Shown piece by piece: positions 17,190-28,298 of a stretch of 64,000 bases of DNA. The stretch is taken from NCBI GenBank assembly GCA_963556255.1, contig OY744605.1, positions 3,254,187-3,318,186 on the forward strand. Reading direction: 5' to 3'. The notes under the pieces were generated by a model that saw only the letters and a program-made list of their open reading frames with translations, did no database searches and had not been told where the DNA came from. This DNA comes from Allolobophora icterica (lineage: Eukaryota; Annelida; Clitellata; Crassiclitellata; Lumbricidae). Within the stretch, counting starts at the first letter, position 1; the number at the start of each line of letters is the position of its first letter. The position numbers were made by a program, and so were the translations under genes.

Positions 17190-17475
17190 AGATAGCTGTT
17201 GAACCCACATAGCTGTTTGGACCACATAGCTGTTTGGACCACATAGGTGTTGGACCCACATAGGTGTTGGACCCACATAGCTGTTGGACCCACATAGCTG
17301 TTTGGACCACATAGCTGTTTGGACCACATAGGTGTTGGACCCACATAGCTGTTGGGCCCACATAGCTGTTTGGACCACATAATTGTTTGGACCACATAGC
17401 TGTTTGGACCACATAGGTGTTGGACCCACATAGCTATTTGGACCACATAGCTGTTGGACCCACATAGCTTTCCAC
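17190..17475. repeat. 17-bp minisatellite
   Basis: About sixteen copies of CACATAGCTGTTTGGAC with variants (GGTGTTGGACC), beginning about 160 bp after the zinc-finger gene's stop codon and possibly in its 3' untranslated region. Confidence 0.95.
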
Positions 17476-17887
17476 CAATGCATTTCCACCATTGACACAA
17501 TTCAGTGTAACCCAACGTAGCATGTATAAGAACATTATATAACGCATTTTATTACTTTATATAGAACCTTTAAATCTTTGTATAGCACCTTTTTTACTTT
17601 ATATAGCACTTTTTAATATCCTGCAGAAGTGCTACACACATGACCACCTGACACAACTGGATTTGAAAAGAGGTGGCAAATGGGTGTAAACTGCAGGCAT
17701 ATCTGGACAGGAAAATAACTTATTATTGTTTGCTATGAATATATTATCTACCTTAAGCACGTGACTTGTTTATGTTAATGATGGCTAAAACTACAGTTCT
17801 ATTCTAATTCCTCATTTGGTTACCTAAGTTACATGTTAAAGTTATGACGAAATATATATAGCAAAACATATTCCCAGTATGTCCTAC

Positions 17888-18209
17888 CAGGAGCTTAGCC
17901 AGACTTAAATTCAAGAGGAGGAAAAAACCTTGAAAAAAAATTTGATGACCTTTTTTTGAAGATTGCTGCCCAAAGAAATTGATGACCTTTTTAGGAGATT
18001 TCTCTTTGACCTTTTTTGGAGATTGCTGCCCAAAAAATTTGATCGCCTTTTTTGGGATTTCTTCTTAAATTTCTTCTCTTGGGCCAGGATTCACCGTTCT
18101 AGAGGAGGCAAAATCCAGGTGCAAGGCTATAACCCAAGGAAAATTTTTAAATTTATAAAGCCAAGAGGAGGCAACTGCCAAGTCTTGCCTCAATGTAGCT
18201 ACGCCTATG
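17888..18209. mobile_element. hAT-type MITE, 8-bp duplication TGTCCTAC
   Basis: The 322-bp element starts CAGGAGCTTAGCCAGA and ends TGTAGCTACGCCTATG, a degenerate inverted repeat. An exact TGTCCTAC lies on both sides (17880-17887, 18210-18217). The inside has repeats of GATGACCTTTTT and AGATTGCTGCCCAAA and AAGAGGAGG blocks. No transposase. Confidence 0.85.
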
Positions 18210-18459
18210 TGTCCTACATATATGGCTCAGATGTGAGACTGAGAAGGGTAGGAATAAATAATGATCTCCATTGTCCTAGGTCATTTGTCCATTAAACACT
18301 CGTAGAGCACTTTCATTCAAGATATATGTGTGTGGGTTTGCGTGCTTGCGTGCGTGTGTGTGTACAGCAGGCCGTATGGGACATGAACCAGTAAAGGTGT
18401 CATTTGGCAGTTGTATGTCACCTGGCAGCGCTGGAGGTCACCGGGGGTCAGAGAACTCC

Positions 18460-18475
18460 TAGCGCCCCCTGGTGT
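18460..18475 (-). promoter_or_regulatory. CTCF-like site
   Basis: The plus strand reads TAGCGCCCCCTGGTGT, whose complement ACACCAGGGGGCGCTA agrees with the known bilaterian CTCF core at 15 of 16 positions. It lies in a GC-rich patch (18410-18560) between the zinc-finger gene and the repeat-rich region to its right. Binding is inferred from the motif alone. Confidence 0.5.
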
Positions 18476-18755
18476 TCAGCCGCTTCCCACTGACACGCTG
18501 CCGCCCACACCGCCTCTCGGAGACACCAACGGAGGGAATTCTGGGATGCGACATTGGACAGACAGTGGAAGAGATGAGCGAGCGATCGGTCTGCCATCAT
18601 ATATGTCTGTGGAGAGACGAGAGACGGAAGGAGACAGAGGTCATGGGTGATTGAGCTAAAGAAATCTATACGTGGCCGACCGTCGAAAGATGATCTGGGT
18701 TTTGTGGGGGACACCACGCTCTAAGTACAATGCTCTGCTGTCGAAGCTGAGACAT

Positions 18756-18982
18756 TATTATTCCCGGATATTTCTATAGCGCCTCTCGAAGTCAACTACT
18801 ACTCAGAGGCGCTCCCGACTACATCATTTGATACTGTGCCGGAATTTTCACGCCGAAGCGCCACGAGCAGTTGCGAGTGAAGGACTTGCCCAAGGTCCGT
18901 ACGCAGCGGCTAGAGTGGGATTCGAACCTGCAACCCTGCGGTCACAAGGCGCCGAACTTACCACTGGGCCACCACGCCCCAC
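18756..18982 (-). mobile_element. tRNA-derived SINE, family A, minus
   Basis: On the minus strand this has a tRNA-like head with box B GGTTCGAATCCCACTC, the body CCTTGGGCAAGTCCTTCACT, and a tail GAGGCGCTATAGAAATATCC. GAGACAT flanks it at 18749-18755 and 18983-18989, giving a 7-bp target duplication. It is about 97% identical to the copy at 26915, so the family was active recently. Confidence 0.88.
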
Positions 18983-19008
18983 GAGACATGGGCTAACCAG
19001 GGCGCTTT

Positions 19009-19315
19009 GATGATGATGATGATGATGATGATGAGTTTGTTATTGATGATGATGATGATAATGATGATAACGATCAGTTTGTTGTTATTGATGACGACGA
19101 TGATGATGATATTGTTATTTATGATGATGATGATGATAATAATTATGAGTTTGTTGTTGATGATGATGATGATGATGATGATGGTGATGATAACGATCAG
19201 TTTGTTGTTTTTTGATGACGATGATGATGATGATGTTGTTATTTATGACGATGATGATGACGATGATGATGATGATGATGATGATGATAACTATGAGTTT
19301 GTTGATGATGATGTC
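19009..19315. repeat. (GAT)n-rich array with duplicated 120-bp blocks
   Basis: GAT triplets are interrupted by GAGTTTGTTGTT and AACGATCAGTTTGTT phrases that recur in order, so larger blocks as well as triplets were duplicated. GAT-rich text continues more sparsely to about 19520. Confidence 0.93.
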
Positions 19316-19722
19316 TTTTGGCATCATAAATGAGTTTGTTGTCGTTGGTGATGTCGACTTCGACGATGACAACAACAAAATGATAACGATGTGAAGATGC
19401 GGATGATGATTAGGCCTATACTGAATGGTGATGCCTATGTTGTTGCTGCTGATGATGATGATTGTGACAACGACAAGGTGATAAGGATGTGATGACGATG
19501 ATGACGACGACGATTAACGACGTTTATGATCTAAATAAATGTGATCTGCTGATTTCTGTAGCACCGCTATTCGTAGCCTAATACACAGAGCAATCAACGT
19601 TTGTTTCAAGCGAAATCATGCAAAGAATGTATGCGTACAATCACTGCACTGTAGGTGTTCATATTCAAACGTCGACTCTTGAAAACGGGTGTCCAGTAAA
19701 CCTACCAACTTCTGTGGGCTGC

Positions 19723-19887
19723 CAGGGGCGTCTCCACCATAGAAACCTTGGAGTAAATGCTCCATCCGAAAAATAGGGGGGGGATCTGTCAGTGTGTGCC
19801 ACCATTTTAGCGGGGGGAGGGGGAGGAAGGGGAACGGGAAGAAGAGGGGAGAAATTGGAAGTTGCTCCAATGACTTAGACGCCCATG
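19723..19887 (-). mobile_element. hAT-type MITE, family CAGGGGCGTCT, copy 1
   Basis: The ends CAGGGGCGTCTCC and TTAGACGCCCATG are inverted. The inside (AACCTTGGAGTAAATGCTCC, ATCTGTCAGTGTGTGCCACC) is the inverse of the copies at 28125 and 54993. No clear 8-bp duplication at this copy. Confidence 0.75.
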
Positions 19888-19889
19888 GG

Positions 19890-20412
19890 CCTGACAGTCT
19901 GTAGATCTAGATCTGTGTAGGCCTGACAACTTCTGTAGGCCTAACGTACTTTTGTGGGCTTAAAGTACTTCTGTGGACAACTTTTTCTTCTGTAGGTCTA
20001 ACTTTTTTGTGCACTTGTCCTTTCTTACGCAGGCCTAAATTTCTTCTGTTTTATTCTTTGTTCTTTAAGTCGAACTTTTCCAGTATGACTAACTATCTGA
20101 AGTCGGACTAACTATCTGAAGCATGACTGTCTGACTATCTGAAGTAGGACTAACTATCTGAAGTAGGCCGGGCTGTCTTACGAAGGTCTAGCTATCTTCA
20201 GTCAGTAGAGAGTCTTCTTTTATAGGTCTAACTTGTCTAGTAGGCCTACCTGCCCTCTGTGGGCCTAACTTTCTTATGGAGGCCTAACTTTCTTATGCAG
20301 GTCTCACTTTCTTATGTAGGCTTGACTTCCTTATGTAGGCCTAACTTTATTGTGTAGGCCTAACTTTCTGGCCTGGCGTCCTTATGTATGCCTAACTTTC
20401 TTATACAGGCTT
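19890..20412. repeat. Irregular TAGGCCTAACTT repeats
   Basis: About 20 degenerate units containing TAGGCCTAACTTTCTTATG with variable spacers. Related phrases recur at 22170-22210 and around 54940-55300, so this may be the decayed 3' region of a dispersed repeat. Confidence 0.7.
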
Positions 20413-20477
20413 CTTCCGACCTCTAACTTCACATTGACCCTTGACCATCTCAGCGTGAACTCTGACCCCATATACAG

Positions 20478-20720
20478 ACACACACACACAGACACACACG
20501 CACAGACACACACACAGACACACACACACACACACACACACAGACACACGCACACAGACACACACACACAGACACACACATACAGACACACACACACAGA
20601 CACACAGACACACACAGACACACACATACAGACACACACACAGACACACACACAGACACACGCACAGACACACACACAGGCACACACACACACACAAAAC
20701 ACACACACACGCACATATAT
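20478..20720. repeat. (CA)n / CACAGA microsatellite
   Basis: A CA tract with regular CAGACACA interruptions. The Cys/Val and Thr/His frames over it are artefacts. Confidence 0.98.
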
Positions 20721-20765
20721 GTATTAGAGATATATCAATCGATATACGTGTATATTTACATAATG

Positions 20766-20770
20766 TATAT

Positions 20771-20829
<59 letters not shown>

Positions 20830-20855
20830 TAATGGATATATATATATATATACTA
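20766..20855. repeat. (TA)n microsatellite
   Basis: About 30 TA dinucleotides followed by a second short TA run, able to form cruciforms. Confidence 0.97.
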
Positions 20856-21264
20856 TGTATAATATATAATAAGCAAATGGAAAAACATATATATTATATA
20901 ATTAATACAGATATGTAATTTATCCATATATGATATTATTTTTGATTGATGTTCAATTGATTGACTGACGGATTGATGGGGTGCCGGACGACAGCATACA
21001 CGCCCAAGCGAACATATAAGAGATATGGATGGAAGGTGGAAAGGAAGTGGGAAGCGTGGAGAGGGAGTGGGAGGAAGCGGGAAGGAAGGCGGAAGTGGGG
21101 CGAGGAAACACGAACTCATGAGGGATGGAAGAAATAACGGTTAGAATAGGGGATGGATGGAAGAAAGGAAAAGATGAGTGCATATATGGATGAATGGATA
21201 GATGGATGGAAGGACGGTTGAGTGGATGAATGGATGAATGGATGGTTTCATTGATGCACACAAA

Positions 21265-21335
21265 TGCCAAGGCTAAGAAAAATGAAGTCGCTAACACCAA
21301 TGTTGCATCTCAGGCTAGCATAAGTGACAGCTCTT
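21265..21335 (+). repeat. SINE 3' end fragment
   Basis: Contains GCCAAGGCTAAGAAAAATGA and AGTCGCTAACACC, the 3' block of the family-B SINE found in full at 55918. Confidence 0.65.
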
Positions 21336-21411
21336 CTTACATTCATTCTTATTTGCTTCTGATTTCTTGAAGCTACTTATGCAGTCTTCCAGTCATCAAT
21401 CCATCCACCCA

Positions 21412-21915
21412 ATAGATCGATCGATCGATCGATCGATCCGTCAATCCATTCCTTCCTTCCTTCCTTCCTTCCTTCCTTCCTTCCTTCCTTCCTTCCTTCC
21501 TTCCTTCCTTCCTTCCTCCCTCCCTCCCTCCCTCCCTCCCTCCCTCCCTCCCTCCCTCCCTCCCTTCCTTCCTTCCTTCCTTCCTTCCTTCCTTCCTTCC
21601 TTCCTTCCTTCCTTCCTTCCTTCCTTCCTTCCTTCCTTCCTTCCTTCCTTCCTTCCTTCCTTCCTTCCTTCCTTTCAACCATACTTCTTACCTTACTTCC
21701 ATCCATTCTTCCATCCATCCATTCTTTCATCCATCCATCCGTCCATCCATCCATCCATCCATCCATCCATCCATCCATCCATCCATCCATCCATCCATCC
21801 ATCCATCCATCCATCCATCCATCCATCCATCCATCCATCCATCCATCCATCCATCCATTCTTCCATCCATCCTTCCATCCTTCCTTCTTTCCATCCATCC
21901 ATCCTTCCTTCTTTC
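21412..21915. repeat. Compound tetranucleotide array (CCTT)n(CCTC)n(CATC)n
   Basis: Successive tracts: GATC (21416-21436), CCTT, CCTC, CCTT, then CATC to about 21860, with CTTT/CATC ends. All long frames here are simple-repeat artefacts. Confidence 0.98.
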
Positions 21916-21939
21916 CACCCATTTCCTCCTTCCGTCATT

Positions 21940-22495
21940 CGTTCATTGTCTTTTTCCTGCGGTCGACGATCCGAATTAGCGGCGCCTCCGTGTCTCGGAG
22001 AAGTGTCGGCGCCGTGACCCCCGATCGTGACCCCGCGCCGCAGAGCCCCGTTCAAGACCCCAGCCGAGGTCGCGCGCGGGTCGGGAAACATTTTGATAAG
22101 GGCTTGATTGAGGTTTATCAGCTGTTGCAAGTCGAGGAGGGCCGCCTTCTCAGGCCAGCTGGTTGTTTCCTCCGTAGGCCTAACTCTTCAGGCCTAACCC
22201 TTTAGGCCTTAGCCTTAAGCGATCGGGCCTTCGGAGCCCTATAGGCCAGCGATCGCAGCCAATCGGGGCCCTAGTTTTTTGGTAGTACGCAGGCAATAAT
22301 GAGGTTTTCGATTACATCGATTCATCCGTATGGTTGAGTTATTGGGTGCTGTGTGAAGTGTTGTAGTACTACTGAGCCGTGTTTTACCAAGTAGGCGTTT
22401 TGGAATCTGAAGAAGTAAGTGTCGAAAATGCGTCACCTCGTAAACTACTAACTGTGCTACTAAACCGGTTGATAAGTTTAGTTTAGAGAAGAAGA
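21940..22495. other. No recognisable feature
   Basis: A GC-rich patch (21960-22090) without a convincing frame, then TAGGCCTAAC phrases, then plain sequence. Nothing supported. Confidence 0.4.
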
Positions 22496-22529
22496 ACAAG
22501 AGAAGAGCAGTCCCGGAAGCTATCCCTGG

Positions 22530-22645
22530 GTAGCCATGGCTATGAAGTGCTAGCGACTTCATTTTCTTAGCCTCGGCTTATGAGGGCGGCTGGCCAGTCC
22601 TCTCCATCGCCGTCTTATCTTCCCACCGATAGTGTATGGTCAGTG
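22530..22645 (-). repeat. SINE family B, 3' part (minus)
   Basis: CCATGGCTATGAAGTGCTAG, ACTTCATTTTCTTAGCCTC and the following CCAGTCCTCTCCATCGCCGT match the inverse of the 55918 SINE. The element stops at TATGGTCAGTGTAAAC, without its head. Confidence 0.8.
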
Positions 22646-22710
22646 TAAACACCTTTTCTAAAACTTTAATGGTCCTATAAACACCAGCTAAAAAGAAGAG
22701 CAATCCTTTT
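22646..22710. repeat. Start of dispersed ~65-bp tail repeat, left of LINE insertion
   Basis: Two partial units of the family described at 24857-27320 (ACACCTTTTCTAAAAC, then AATGGTCCTATAAACACC). The array is interrupted here by the LINE at 22711 and resumes at 24857. Confidence 0.75.
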
Positions 22711-24856
22711 AAACTCACTTAGATAAACTCTCTTGTATCCAAACTGAGGCACTTAGATTATGTTGTGGAGCCCCTAAGGGTACTGCAGCTTCAGCACTTC
22801 AAAATGAATGTGGAGAGTTGCCTCTTCATTTAAGACGACTCCAAAATTCAATAAAATGTGGGACTAAAATTTTGGGTAATAAATTTCACATAAATACAGC
22901 AACAATGGAGAACCACTGGACAAATGTTTTTAGGACATCTGAGAGTAAGGAGCATTCCATTTATACTCGTACTTCTGAATTCTTTTCTTCACTTAATACA
23001 TCTTTTATTGGCCCTTCTTTCCCTTCTGAACCGCCTTGGTGTAACAAACAAGTAGAGGTTGACTTAACTTTGAATAAATTAATAAATAAGAAAACTGATC
23101 ATCCAGAATATTTAAAGCAATCTGCTTTGGAATTAGTTTCTAAGTACAGCTCTTACATACATATCTATACTGATGGGTCAAAGGTAGATCAATTTGTCTC
23201 TGCTGCCTTTACAGTACCAAGTTTAAATATAGATAAAAAATTTAGATTATGTAATAACTCCAGTATTTATGCAGCAGAGTTGACTGCAATTATAGAAACT
23301 GTAAAATGGATTTCAAACTCCGAATGTTATAAGAATTGTCAATTTGCATTGTTTTCTGATTCATTGAGTGTTCTTACGTCAATTAAGGAGTCTTGTTCTC
23401 AGTCTAGACCTACTTTATTGAATGATTTATTGTATCTGATTAACAGACTAAATTCCAATCAAATAAGATTTATTTGGATCCCAAGTCACATTGGCCTGAC
23501 AGGTAATGATCGAGCAGATACTTTGGCTAAAGAAGCCCTGAGTATTGATCATGTTAATTCTACTAATTATCTTGAACTTTCAGAAATTTTTACTTTAATG
23601 AAACTGTATATAGTAAATAAATGGCAATCAGAATATACTAATGATAAAAGAGGTCATTTCTATAAATCTATTTCTCCAATTGTAAGTACAGATATTAAAT
23701 ATTTAGAAACTTATAGGCATAAAGAAGTCCAAATTTCTAGGTTACGTCTGGGAGTCGCGAATACTAATCAAAGGCTGTTTATTATAAAACGACATTCAAG
23801 TGGTTTATGTGATACCTGTCAGGTCAAGGAGACTATTCATCACCTACTACTTGAGTGTAAAAAAGAAGATATATCGAAGTTGTTGGGAGATAAATGTCAA
23901 TTGTATAAAAGGGACATTTCTATTTCAACCCTTTTAACAGTAAATATATTACAAAACGAAGTGTATAGGGTACTTAAACTAATTACTAAAGGTCAAATTC
24001 TGTAAAGAGATATGCTAAGTTTGCTACTGTAAATAGTTGGGTTTTTTTTTTAATCTGTAATTTTAATTAGTCTTTTCCTTGTGCATTTTATTTTATTGCA
24101 TTAATTATTACATTATTATAATGCAATCTTGAATGCATTAATATCAAACTTGAAACAATTGCAATTATTATGCTCATATAATTTTATGCTTTGTTGGTTG
24201 ATGAGATTTGTACTTGAGTGTGTTTAGTACCTGAGCAGTTTCTTTGAGGAAAGGTACTTGGTATAACCATACGTTTAATTTAATATGCATGATGTATGTG
24301 AGATTGGTACTATTTCATACATGATATGATTGTAGTGGTACATATTGCTATAAGATCTCATTGAACTGAGGAATAAGAAATGATCAATTAAACATTTTAA
24401 TAATAGAATGGGAATATAATGTCATAATTATAATCATATGTGCTGTGCATTTGTCTGAAGTTGTTTAAATATTTCTAGCGAGTGACAATAGTTGCGAAGT
24501 ACTGTTTGGTTTGCGTCGGAACATTTTATAGCTATGTGTATTATAAATAACATTAGATATGTTGCTTTGGGTGATGTGACATTACTGACATTGTAAGCTT
24601 ATGTTTGACACCTTTACATGGTGTTATACGGACACTATAAGTTTATCGTTTTCAACGAAATGTGTATTATAAATAACATTATATATGTTGCTTTGGGTGA
24701 CATGACATTACTGACATTGTAAGCTTATGTTTGACACCTTTACATGGTGTTATACGGACACTATAAGTTTATCGTTTTCTGGAAATTGTATTTGTGAATT
24801 GTCGTCAACGGCCATTGTTGCCAAAGGACGACGTTAAACTTTGGAATAAATAAATA
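22711..24856 (+). mobile_element. 5'-truncated LINE with RNase H, 12-bp duplication
   Basis: AGCAATCCTTTT lies immediately left (22699-22710) and right (24857-24868), an exact 12-bp target duplication. The element starts inside ORF2, contains a 3' untranslated region with two tandem ~126-bp units (from 24535 and 24661), and ends in GGAATAAATAAATA. Its 3' tail (GAATTGTCGTCAACGGCC, then GACGACGTTAAACTTT) recurs in inverse at about 41195, 60425 and 63780, so several copies of the family are in the window. Confidence 0.92.
22713..24005 (+). pseudogene. LINE ORF2 C-terminus: RNase H and zinc knuckle
   Basis: The frame is open from the truncation point to the TAA at 24003-24005 (430 codons; first Met at 22818). 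An RNase H domain is complete in its acidic residues: IYTDGSK, YAAELTAI, LFSDS and TGNDRADTLAKEA. A Cys/His cluster CDTCQVKETIHHLLLEC follows. The upstream reverse transcriptase and endonuclease are missing, so it cannot retrotranspose itself. RNase H at this place points to the I-superclade of LINEs. No internal stops, so the copy is young. Confidence 0.9.
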
Positions 24857-25064
24857 AGCAATCCTTTTCTAAGGTTCTTAATGGTACTATAAATAGCAGT
24901 TCTTTACATACCTTTTCTAAGGCTTTTAATGGTTCTATAAATAATAGTAGCAGAAAAACCGGAACAGTATTTGGGCTCTTTACTCTGTCTAAGCCAAGTA
25001 ATGGTCTGCAAAAAATAGAAGTGCAGTCCCTAAAGCTAACGTGAATGAAAAGCAGCTATTTGCT

Positions 25065-25265
25065 TGAAATGTTAGCGACTTCATTTTCTTAGCCTCGGCT
25101 TATGAGGGCTGTGGCCAGTCCTCTCCATCACTGTCTCAACTTGGAAACTGAAAGTGTGCGGTCAGTGTACTCATTATATTTGAGTCGGCTAGGGGGCGCA
25201 GGTGGAGCAGAAATCTCGAACCAAACTTCTGCTCTGGCGGGGATTTGAACAGTCCAGCACTCTAA
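25065..25265 (-). mobile_element. SINE family B, minus
   Basis: The 3' block (GACTTCATTTTCTTAGCCTC) through to the start of the tRNA-like head (GGGGATTTGAACAG, box B inverse). The head is cut off in front of the AT array. Confidence 0.8.
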
Positions 25266-25994
25266 TAGATACTAATATTAACAATTATTGCTTAATGAAG
25301 ATGATATTAATAATTTTGACCTAATAAAAATAATATTAATAATAATGGGCTATCAAAATAATAGTAATAATTATGGCCTAAGAAATATAATATAAATAAT
25401 TGTGACGCACTAAAAATAAAATTAATAATTACGGTCTAATAAAAGTAACAATTATGATGGCTTAATGAAATTAATACTGATAATTATGGCCTAATAAAAA
25501 TAACATTAATAAATATGTCCTAGTAAAAAGATCTGAGAACTGTCCGCTTTTAATAGATCAGCTCTGTTTTTAATGAACTGAAACATTTATCTCAGTTGAA
25601 CCTGCGCAGGGAGAGGTTTTTTGAGGTACAAGAAAAGGCGCTATAGTAAGTCTAGTATAATGTATTCTATCGAAATCATGGCTATTGTGGGTATCCTGTT
25701 AATGACATAATTTTTAAATTTCTAGAAGAGCAGTGCCTTACACACCTTTACTTAGGGTTTCAAGGTACTATAAATGACCATAAACGACAACGAACGCGCT
25801 TTTAATTGTACTATACAAAAACGGAGCAGACCAGTTCCTTACACACCTTTTCTAATGCTATTCATGTTCTTATAAATAAATGTAGAAAACGCAAAAACTA
25901 ACTCTTGTTTACCAAGACCTGAGAAGTGTAATGGTCTTTAAAAGTAGAAGGAGGAGCTAAGTTCCCTAAATTAACCTGAAAGACAGTCATTGGC

Positions 25995-26205
25995 TTGAAG
26001 TGTTTGCGGCTTCATTTGCTTAGACTCGGCATATGATAAGGACGGGTGGCCAGTGCTCTCCATCGCCGTCTCATCTTCCCACCGACAGTGTACGTCAGTG
26101 TAGTCATTATAGCTGAGTTGGCTAGGGAGCACAGGTGGAGCAGAAATCTCGAACCAAACTTCTGCTCTGACGGGAATTTGAACAGTCCAGCAAGCTAATA
26201 GATAC
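25995..26205 (-). mobile_element. SINE family B, minus, second unit
   Basis: Same arrangement and same truncation of the head as the copy at 25065, so both arose by duplication of the surrounding block rather than by separate insertions. Confidence 0.8.
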
Positions 26206-26914
26206 TACTAATATTAATGATTATGGCCTACTAATAATGGTATTAATAATTGTGACCTAATAAAATAATATTAATAATTATGGCCATATAAAAATAACAG
26301 TAATAATCATGGTCTAAAGAAAAAATAACATAGATAATTGTGACGTACTATATAAAATAATATTAATAATTATGGCTAAATAAAAATAATATTAATAATT
26401 ACGGCCTAATAAAAATAACATGAATAATTACGGCCTAATAAAAATCTTAGAACTGTCCGCTTTTATTAGATTAGCTCTGTTTTTAAATGACTGTTACATT
26501 ATTCATTTGGACCTGCGCAGGAATAGTGCTTATGAGCTACAAAAAAGGCGCTTTAGTAAGTCTAATCTATTGACTTCTATCCAAATCATGACTATTGTGG
26601 GTATTCTGTTGACGACTTGAGTTTTAAATGCTTAGAAGAAGAGCGAGCGATCCCTTACACACCTTTTCTAAGCATTTAAATGGTGCTATAAATAACAGTG
26701 AAGACGAAGAAGAGCAGTGCTTCACACACCTTTTCTAAGAGCTTGAAGGTTTTATAAGTAATAGTAAAAGACCAAGAGCATTGATATCATTTGGATATGC
26801 ATAGCTTTTGTGATGTACAAAAAAAGGCGCTATAGTAAGTCTAATCTAACGACTTATATCGAAATCATGAATACTGTGGGTATCCTGTAAGTTGATGACT
26901 TGAGTTTTTAGATG

Positions 26915-27150
26915 TGGGGCGTGGTGGCTCTGTGGTAAGTTCGGCGCCTTGTGACCGGAGGGTTGCAGGTTCGAATCCCACTCTAGCCGCTGCGTACGGA
27001 CCTTGGGCAAGTCCTTCACTCGCAATTGCTCGTGGCGCTTCGGCGTGAAAACTCCGGCACAGTATCAAATGCTGTAGTCGGGAGCGCCTCTGAGTAGTAG
27101 TAGACTTCGAGAGGCGCTATAGAAATATCCGGAATAAATAAATAAATAAA
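26915..27150 (+). mobile_element. tRNA-derived SINE, family A, plus
   Basis: Head with box A TGGCTCTGTGG and box B GGTTCGAATCCCACTC, body CCTTGGGCAAGTCCTTCACT, tail GAGGCGCTATAGAAATATCC and (AATA)n. About 97% identical to the minus-strand copy at 18756. Its last ~45 bp resemble the 3' end of the LINE at 62190-62790, the likely source of its retrotransposition machinery. Confidence 0.9.
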
Positions 27151-27374
27151 GTTTAGAAGAGCGGTCCCTTACACACCTTTTCTAAGTCTTTTCATTGTCC
27201 TATACCAGTTAACAACAAAGAAGAACAGTCCTTTACACACCTTTTATAAGGGTTTCCTGGTTTTATAAATAAGAGTAGAAGTCGAAGAATAACAGTATGT
27301 TTACGCTCTTCTATGAGCCCTGTAACGGTCTTTAAAAGTTGAACAAAGCTAATCTGAAAGACAGCCATTGGCGG

Positions 27375-27608
27375 GTTGAAGTGTTAGCGGCTTCATTTAC
27401 TTAGCCTTGGCATATTATGAGGGCGGGTGGCAAGTCCTCTCCGTCGCCGTATCATCTTCCCACCGACAGTGTGCGGTCAGTGTACTCAATATAGCTGAGT
27501 TGGCTAGGGATGCAGATAGAGCAGAAATCTCGAACCAAATGTCTGTCTTGACGGGAAGTTAAACCCCCGACCCCTCGATTGTCAGTCCAGCACGCTAACC
27601 ACTACACT
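27375..27608 (-). mobile_element. SINE family B, minus, with full head
   Basis: Complete from the 3' block to the tRNA-like head, ending GCTAACCACTACACTAC (inverse box A). The anticodon-loop equivalent is GACTGTCAAT inverse, as in the 55918 copy. Confidence 0.85.
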
Positions 27609-27837
27609 ACATATATTTATGAATGTTTAATATAACTCAATTTTCGTACAATAGTACTATCGATAAAAGTTTAATGTAACTGTTTGGTTAAATGTAAATG
27701 TAAACGTAGACGTTTTTTCTAAAGAGACCATATGGCTTTGGCTCTGCTTGTTTTCAATGAATTTGTCAGCTGAGGTATGTCTACAGCAGTGAGCTATGAC
27801 TCGTGGATGACTTGTGTCAAAATATTGGTTACAGTAA

Positions 27838-28040
27838 CTTGTGCATTACATTGGTTAGAGCGCTCGTCTTGTAACCCAGAGAGTACGGGATCGAGCCTCT
27901 GCTCAGCTGGTTACTGTGTAGGGACCTTGAGCAAGTCCTTCACTCACAATTGCTCAGCGCCATTGATGTTTTAACTCCCCTTCCACGTCTGAACTGTGGA
28001 AGGGGAGCAATATCGATGACAGTTGTATTGTATTGTGTTG
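27838..28040 (+). mobile_element. tRNA-derived SINE, family C
   Basis: Head TGGTTAGAGCGCTCGTCTTG with box B GATCGAGCC, body TTGAGCAAGTCCTTCACTCA and CAATTGCTCAGCGCCAT, and a tail ending CAGTTGTATTGTATTG. The tail phrase is the seed of the minisatellite at 51855. Confidence 0.8.
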
Positions 28041-28124
28041 ACTTCCGAAGGATAAGTCAGAAAAGTGTTAAGTGTTGTAGAGCTACTTACTATCTGATCA
28101 TACATAGCTCGCTGTAGCCATTCC

Positions 28125-28298
28125 CAGGGGCGTCTATCCCCCCTAAGTCATTGGAGCAACGTCCCTTTCCCCCTTCTTTCCCCTCCCTGTTCATCCCCCC
28201 CTAAAATGGTGGCACACACACTGACAGATCTTCCCCCCTATTTCTTGGAAGCTGCATTTGCTCCAAGGTTTCTATGGTGTAGACTGTAGACGCCCCTG
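28125..28298 (+). mobile_element. hAT-type MITE, family CAGGGGCGTCT, copy 2
   Basis: 174 bp, ends CAGGGGCGTCTA and TAGACGCCCCTG. Flanks GCCATTCC and GCCAGTCC differ at one base, an 8-bp duplication. Inside are ATTGGAGCAACGTCCC and CACACACTGACAGATCTTCC, as in copy 3. Confidence 0.88.

Larger units (their letters stand above)
24857..27320. repeat. Composite repeat: ~65-bp units, SINEs, AT array, LINE tail
   Basis: A block of about 930 bp is duplicated. In order it holds ~65-bp units (CCTTACACACCTTTTCTAAG, then TATAAATAATAGTAGAAG), a minus-strand SINE (25065-25265; 25995-26205), an AT-rich ~30-bp minisatellite with GGCCTAATAAAAATAA (25268-25530; 26215-26455), and a LINE tail (AACTGTCCGCTTTTAATAGA, then AAAAGGCGCT; 25540-25730 and 26455-26640). 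More ~65-bp units and tails follow to 27310. The same units run in inverse at 41085-42625 and 61715-61810, and again at 62945-63080. Confidence 0.85.

Noticed and set aside
21367..22017. Long Pro/Ser/Leu and Gly/Lys/Arg frames
   Set aside because: Translation of CCTT, CCTC and CATC repeats.
22818..24005. Host RNase H gene
   Set aside because: Open frame continues into LINE ORF2 text upstream, has a LINE tail and a target-site duplication.
26915..27000. Possible tRNA gene
   Set aside because: Same reason: SINE family A head, near-identical to 18756 including the non-tRNA tail.
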